7,699 bases of DNA from a bacterium UBA1790 (lineage in GTDB: Bacteria; Bacteroidota; Bacteroidia; Bacteroidales; Muribaculaceae), in assembly GCA_002314465.1 (NCBI GenBank), contig DCGA01000062.1, forward strand, positions 1-7,699, given 5' to 3'. Positions 1 to 4,800 of the stretch are shown here, in pieces. Numbering within the stretch: position 1 is the first letter of the stretch; every line of letters starts with the position of its first letter. A program made the translations under genes and the position numbers. The notes beneath the pieces are model-generated. The model worked only from the letters and a program-made list of their open reading frames with translations. It was not told the origin of the DNA and made no database searches.

Positions 1-162
1 GTGTTCGTCCGATACCCGGTCGATAGCCTCACGCAGAATGGATTCCTCCACATGGCTGTCCATCTTCAGCATGAAGACATTACGGAAGGCGGTGGAATCG
101 GGATGCATCAAGTAGCGTAGCAGAATGTCCTCGTGCTCAGTCGTGAGCGGAAGCACACGCTG
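1..162 (-). other. Start of a condensation-superfamily domain (cut by window edge)
   Basis: The last ~54 visible residues read like the N-terminus of a condensation-superfamily domain: RVLPLTTEHEDILL (553-566), then HPDSTAFRNVFML and a helix VEESILREAIDRV. The C1 glutamine normally found after PLSxxQ is not obvious. The HHxxxDG active site would lie beyond the left edge, so activity and subtype cannot be judged, and an epimerisation or cyclisation relative is not excluded. Confidence 0.65.
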
Positions 163-1815
163 TATAGTCTCGCCACGCTGGGCAAAACTGTCTTTAATCT
201 CGTTATACTGCTCAGGCGTCCAAAGGCGTTCATAATCGACCTTGGCATCGGCAGCAACTTTACGCAACACCTTGAGTTGCATAATCATGGAACCCGTGAC
301 ATGGATACCCGCGGCACGAAGCATCGAAGCCAGTTTGATGGCTCCGAGAGATGTGCCACCATATTCAAAGAAGTTGTCGTCAAGCGAGATATTCGCCCCC
401 AATACAGTCTTTGCAGCCTCGACCACACGCATCTCCACTTCGTTGTAGATGACACTGAGTCGTTCATTGTCGTGAGAAGGCACTGCCAGTTCAGTGCGCA
501 CTACCTTACCGTTGGCATTACGAGGGAACTTCTCAAGACCCACCCAGAGGTCGGGTACCATATACTCAGCAAGATACTTGGAGATTTCCTTCTTCACATC
601 TTCGACAGGCATGCCAGCCAATGCATCAATCGTCTCGGTCGACTGATAGAAGCAAACAAGGTGTTCAATGCCGTGAACCTTGCGAAGCACGACGGCAACC
701 TCTATGCCCGGCAGTACACTGGAGATGCGTCGCTCTACCTCGCCGGTCTCGACACGGAAGCCGCGAATCTTCACCATGTTGTCGGTGCGTCCAAGGCAAT
801 ACATCTTGCCCTCGGCATCCTGACGCACGCGGTCGCCAGTGTGGTAATAACGCACGCCGTCGATAAGTGTCCATTTCTGGGCAGTCTGTTCGGGCAGATG
901 CAGATAGCCGATGGCCATGATGTCGGAAGTGTAAATGAGTTCGCCTACCTCGCCGCGTGGCACATCCTGCATGTTCTCATCGACCACGCGAGCCGCGACA
1001 CCCTCACAAGGATGACCTATGGTGATTTCTCTCTCATCACCACGAATGACTGCCGAGCAAACCGGTGCGCCCTCGGTACTGCCATAGATATTGACCAGGC
1101 TTTGGCCGGCTACAGGATTGAAACTGCGCAGTTTCTCACCGCCTACCCAGATGGTTGTTCCAGTCGTGTCGAAAGTCTCCACCATAACCATTCCGAGCGC
1201 TGCGGTCATGAAAATGTGAGTAATGGCATTTCGCTTCAGGAATCCGTACAGCGCATCAGTATCCATACGTTCAACGGGATTGGCAAAGAAGAGTGTACCG
1301 CCGGCAGCAAGCGTCGGGAACAACATCATGTGGGTAGCAAGGAACGACAGTCCGCTTATAATACCCGTATGCGTCTGCGGAGACATGGGAGTACCCAGAT
1401 GGTGTGTCATCCAGTTGACCGTTGCCATGAGCGACTTGTGAGAATGAGCCACACCCTTAGGGCGCCCTGTCGTACCACTGGTAAAAAGGATGATGGCCAT
1501 GTCGGTGTCCAGTTCGGCACTTGCGCAATCCTCCTTGATCATCTTGACACGATCTTCGGGATAGGAATTGTCGATAGGAACAAACACTGCGCCAATCTTA
1601 TGCAAAGCGACGGCATGCACCATGATATCCTTACCATAGGGCACGCACACGCCAACGGCCTGACCGGCAACCACGCCTTTGGCCACATAGTCAGAGGCCA
1701 GTTCTTCGGCCTTGGCATTCAGTTCGGCGTATGTTAGAGAACCCGTTTCATCAACGAGCGCCAGATGGTCGGGCTGCTCGCTGACAAATTGATGTATTTT
1801 ATCAATAAACTTCAT
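1..1815 (-). CDS. Nonribosomal peptide synthetase, A-PCP-C(partial), 3' end missing
   Basis: Second NRPS gene; 605 codons are visible and the frame is open at base 1. The ATG at 1813-1815 is chosen because the protein then begins with a typical adenylation N-terminus (SLTYAELN at residues 26-33) and the upstream neighbour stops 28 bases before it. Domains: A3 about 1-445, PCP3 455-523 with GGTSL and carrier Ser489, and the start of a condensation-type domain from about 552. Adenylation motifs seen are LFTSGTTGRPKG (110-121), NIYGSTEG (242-249), YHTGDRVR (324-331), GRTDNMVKIRGFR (342-354) and NANGK with Lys437. Starting with A-PCP-C resembles a loading module. Two features are odd: the FDxS motif reads FLAT, removing the amino-binding Asp, and the stretch before the P-loop-like motif is about 40 residues short. 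The substrate may therefore be a non-amino carboxylic acid (inference). No translational frameshift is visible. Confidence 0.93.
   Translation of the reverse strand, partial: MKFIDKIHQFVSEQPDHLALVDETGSLTYAELNAKAEELASDYVAKGVVAGQAVGVCVPYGKDIMVHAVALHKIGAVFVPIDNSYPEDRVKMIKEDCASAELDTDMAIILFTSGTTGRPKGVAHSHKSLMATVNWMTHHLGTPMSPQTHTGIISGLSFLATHMMLFPTLAAGGTLFFANPVERMDTDALYGFLKRNAITHIFMTAALGMVMVETFDTTGTTIWVGGEKLRSFNPVAGQSLVNIYGSTEGAPVCSAVIRGDEREITIGHPCEGVAARVVDENMQDVPRGEVGELIYTSDIMAIGYLHLPEQTAQKWTLIDGVRYYHTGDRVRQDAEGKMYCLGRTDNMVKIRGFRVETGEVERRISSVLPGIEVAVVLRKVHGIEHLVCFYQSTETIDALAGMPVEDVKKEISKYLAEYMVPDLWVGLEKFPRNANGKVVRTELAVPSHDNERLSVIYNEVEMRVVEAAKTVLGANISLDDNFFEYGGTSLGAIKLASMLRAAGIHVTGSMIMQLKVLRKVAADAKVDYERLWTPEQYNEIKDSFAQRGETIQRVLPLTTEHEDILLRYLMHPDSTAFRNVFMLKMDSHVEESILREAIDRVSDEH
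247..453 (-). other. Peptidyl/acyl carrier domain PCP3
   Basis: Carrier for the acyl group activated by A3. The core DNFFEYGGTSL motif (480-490) is canonical, with Ser489 (bases 349-351) the phosphopantetheine site. It lies directly after A3 and before a condensation-type domain, the arrangement of a loading module. Confidence 0.92.
481..1815 (-). other. Adenylation domain A3, non-canonical pocket
   Basis: AMP-forming acyl activation domain of the second gene. The nucleotide-binding and hinge motifs are intact, and Lys437 is present in NANGK, so it should be catalytically competent. The pocket read by alignment to GrsA PheA is L-A-M-F-W-G-I-P-V-K. Position 235, nearly always Asp in amino-acid-activating domains, is Leu159 (codon 1339-1341). 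The A5 motif reads NIYGSTEG instead of NxYGPTE, closer to aryl- or acyl-CoA ligases. Likely substrates are therefore aryl, fatty, keto or hydroxy acids, but none can be named. The segment before LFTSGTTG is about 40 residues shorter than in A2 or PheA. Confidence 0.88.
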
Positions 1816-1843
1816 TTGCAAAACATTATAACCTCATTTATTA
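1816..1843 (-). other. 28-base NRPS-NRPS junction with tandem stops and no clear Shine-Dalgarno
   Basis: The upstream gene ends TGA, followed at once in frame by TAA and TAA (the latter two lie inside this gap), then an A/T-rich stretch up to the ATG at 1815. A GAGG lies about 16 bases before the ATG, too far for a standard ribosome-binding site. No hairpin or T-run terminator is visible, so the second gene is probably translated from the same message. A weak SD and A-rich leader fit Bacteroidota. Confidence 0.7.
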
Positions 1844-4800
1844 TCAATCAAACAAATTGAGGCTTGCGAGTGTATTAAGGAAACGACGAACATAATTCTC
1901 GGTAGTAGTGGGCCAACAGAAGCCGAGACGGTAAAGAATCTGAACAGTGTAGTCCACGTTGATCTCGTCAAAGTCTCGGCCGCGCACGGTTTTCTGAGTA
2001 TTTCCCGTAGCGTAGACCATGAACGGACGCATCTTGTCGACCTTAGCAGTATCACTGAGAGCCTGCTGGATTGCCGACTGGAATACCTCGTCTTCGACCA
2101 TCTCAATGGGATGAGCCACCTCGGCCAACTGCATCACCACATCGCCCAAGTGCGGACGGTGATGGTTGCTCGGCATGAAGCATACACACTCGCGAGGTGT
2201 GATGGCAAGCGACAGAATAGCCCTTGCAACCTTGTCAATCGGAGAGAACTCGATATGGCTGCCCATCTGAGAGTAAGGAATCATACCCAACGCATCATAA
2301 GCAGCCAGAGAAGCCATGAAATTGTTTGACTTGAAGTTGACCTGGAACTCACCGTCCTTATCGCGCGGTGCAAGATTGCCCACACGCATCACCTTGGCAT
2401 TCAATCCGTTCTCGAGAACAGCCTCATAGATGTAGCGTTCGGCAAGGAACTTCGATTGGATATACTGATTGTACTCGGTCTGCTGTCCTATATACAGCAT
2501 CTGCTCGTTGAACAAGACATCCCTCGGCGGGAAATTATCGAGCGTTCCACCCGCAACACTGCCTGTAGACACATGCACCAGACGGGCTTTACTCTTCAGA
2601 CACCATGCGATGAGGTTGCGAACCGAGCCAACATTAATCTGCTCAATCTCGTTGCCCTTAGAGAAATGCTTGACGCAAGCGGCACAGTTGATGCAAGTGA
2701 AACCAGACAATTCACCACCTACCGCTTCATCTATTTTATCGATGTCCTTGGGGTTGGTTGCATCGCCTTCAACAACGAAGATGCGTGAGCCAAAGAGGTT
2801 GCTGTAACTCTGCTCAAAATAATAGTAGAGCAGATTCTTGAGTCGCTTCTCGGCAGTAATACTGCCCTTGCCACGCACGAAACAATATATCTTACCCGTG
2901 TAGTTGTCGATGAGGTCTTTGAGGACATGGATACCGAGATATCCGGTTGCACCCGTTAGCAATACATCGCCCAAAGGCTGCATTTCGCCATTCTTGAATG
3001 CCTCCATGGTGTTGCCACGCAGCAACTGGTTGATGGCACGATAGTCATAACCGTCGGGAGCAACCTCGGTAGTGCCGGGGCCATAGGCCGAAGCGCCATC
3101 TTCGGCAGGAGCGCCGGGCTCATTAGTTTCAACATTTTCTGTTGCTGGCATATCGGCATCGGCATTAAGATGCTCGGCCATGCTTTGAGGCGTTGTGTAA
3201 GTGAACACATCATTATAGACTATGGTATAGCCGCATTTTTCGGCGGCAATGACCACCTTGAGCGCGATGATGCTTGAACCACCCATCTCGAAGAAATCGC
3301 TGGCAGCACTGAACTGCTCCACACCGAGTACCTCACCGAAGATGGCACAGAAGTCTTCCTCTACCTTATTCTTAGGTGCAACGTAGGCGGCTGCAGCCAG
3401 ATGTGGCTTGGGAAGCGCTTTCTTGTCCACCTTCTGATTGACAGTAAGCGGGATACGGTCTATCTGCATGATGATGGCAGGTACCATATAAGGAGGCTTC
3501 TGGCTCTTTACGAAATTCATGACTTCCTCGGTGTTGATTGTTTTCTCACCCGACACCACAAAGGCAGCCAGATACTTACCGCCGCCATCGTAGTCATAAG
3601 CCTGGACGGTAACATCCTCAACTCCCGGGAACGGACGGATTGCAGCCTCGACCTCTTTGAGTTCGATGCGGAAACCGCGAATCTTGACCATACCATCCTT
3701 GCGGCCGACAAACTCGACATCACCATTCTCGCGGTAACGGACGACGTCGCCGGTGTGGTACATGCGCATTCCCTTGTAGTCGACAAATACCTCGGCAGTT
3801 TTTTCGGGAAGACCAAGGTAGCCACGGGCCGGTTGGTCGCCGGCTACGCAGTATTCGCCGCATGCGCCCGGTGGCAATCGGTGGCCTGCCTTGTCAAGGA
3901 CGTAGCCCTGTATGGTCGGGAACGGACGGCCAAGAGGGATGTTAGGTTCCCAGTGCTTGATCGGGAAGAGGCTAACACCACATGTATTCTCAGTCGGGCC
4001 ATATCCGTTGATAATCTGATAAGACAAACCCTCGGGATTTACAGCAGGGAGTTTCTCACCACCCATACCGAGGCAATGCAGATATTTCATATCAGGATAG
4101 TTCTGCAAGAACTGTACACCCACCTGTGTAGTCATGAAAATCTGTGAAACCTTTTCGCTGTCAAGGTATTCTGCAAGCAGTTTCAACTCAAGACGCAGAT
4201 TCTCGGGTATCACTACGAGCGTGCCGCCATTGAGCAACGTACAGAATGTATCGCTCATGCACACATCGAAACCGAATGATGCATAAGCCGCTACAACACG
4301 GTCCTCGGTATAGAAATCGGCTTTAGCGATGCCGTGGGCATAGCTCACAAGGCTGTGGTGCTCTATCTGCACGCCCTTGGGCTTGCCTGTCGAACCCGAG
4401 GTGTAAAGCATGAGCAGCAAGTCCTGTGGTTTGGGCGAAACCTCAATAGGAACAGCAGGTGTATCGAGTACCTCGGCAAGGTCACTGGTAAGAATCACGT
4501 CACCCTTGTATTCATTGACAAGGCCTATGAACTCGGGCTGGCCGATGAGCAGACACGCCTGGGCATCCTGCACCATATAGTTGAGACGGTCAGAAGGATA
4601 TGACGGATCGAGAGGTTCATAAGCGCAACCAGTCTTAAGGACAGCCAGCGGCAGGAGGAACACCCACTCGTTGCGGTCGATGATGATGCTCACCACCTCC
4701 TCGCTCAGTTCATTCTTGCCCGTGATAGCAGTCAACCTATTATAAAGGTATGCAGCCAGACGGTCGGAAGCCTCATCCAACTCACGGTAAGTGTAACGCT

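Noticed and set aside
133..1737. Plus-strand 534-codon open frame opposite the second NRPS gene
   Set aside because: It is codon-aligned antisense to a clear NRPS frame and is bounded by Leu CTA codons of that gene at 118-120 and 1735-1737. It stays open only because the real gene avoids TTA, CTA and TCA. The translation is rich in His, Arg and Cys and resembles no family.
1816..1860. Possible Bacteroidota promoter (TTTG, 20-base gap, TAATGTTTTG) ahead of the second NRPS gene
   Set aside because: The -7 element is one base off the TAnnTTTG consensus, and transcription would start at about the ATG, leaving no leader. In an A/T-rich 28-base junction a chance match is likely.
1780..1900. The two NRPS genes as one gene broken by a frameshift or nonsense mutation
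   Set aside because: The reductase has its complete C-terminal tail before the stop, R domains are normally terminal, and the next protein begins with a proper adenylation N-terminus at an ATG.
3401..4147. Plus-strand 248-codon open frame inside the A2 region
   Set aside because: It is codon-aligned antisense to the A2 adenylation domain, with no recognisable protein features. It has the same rare-codon explanation as the longer antisense frame.
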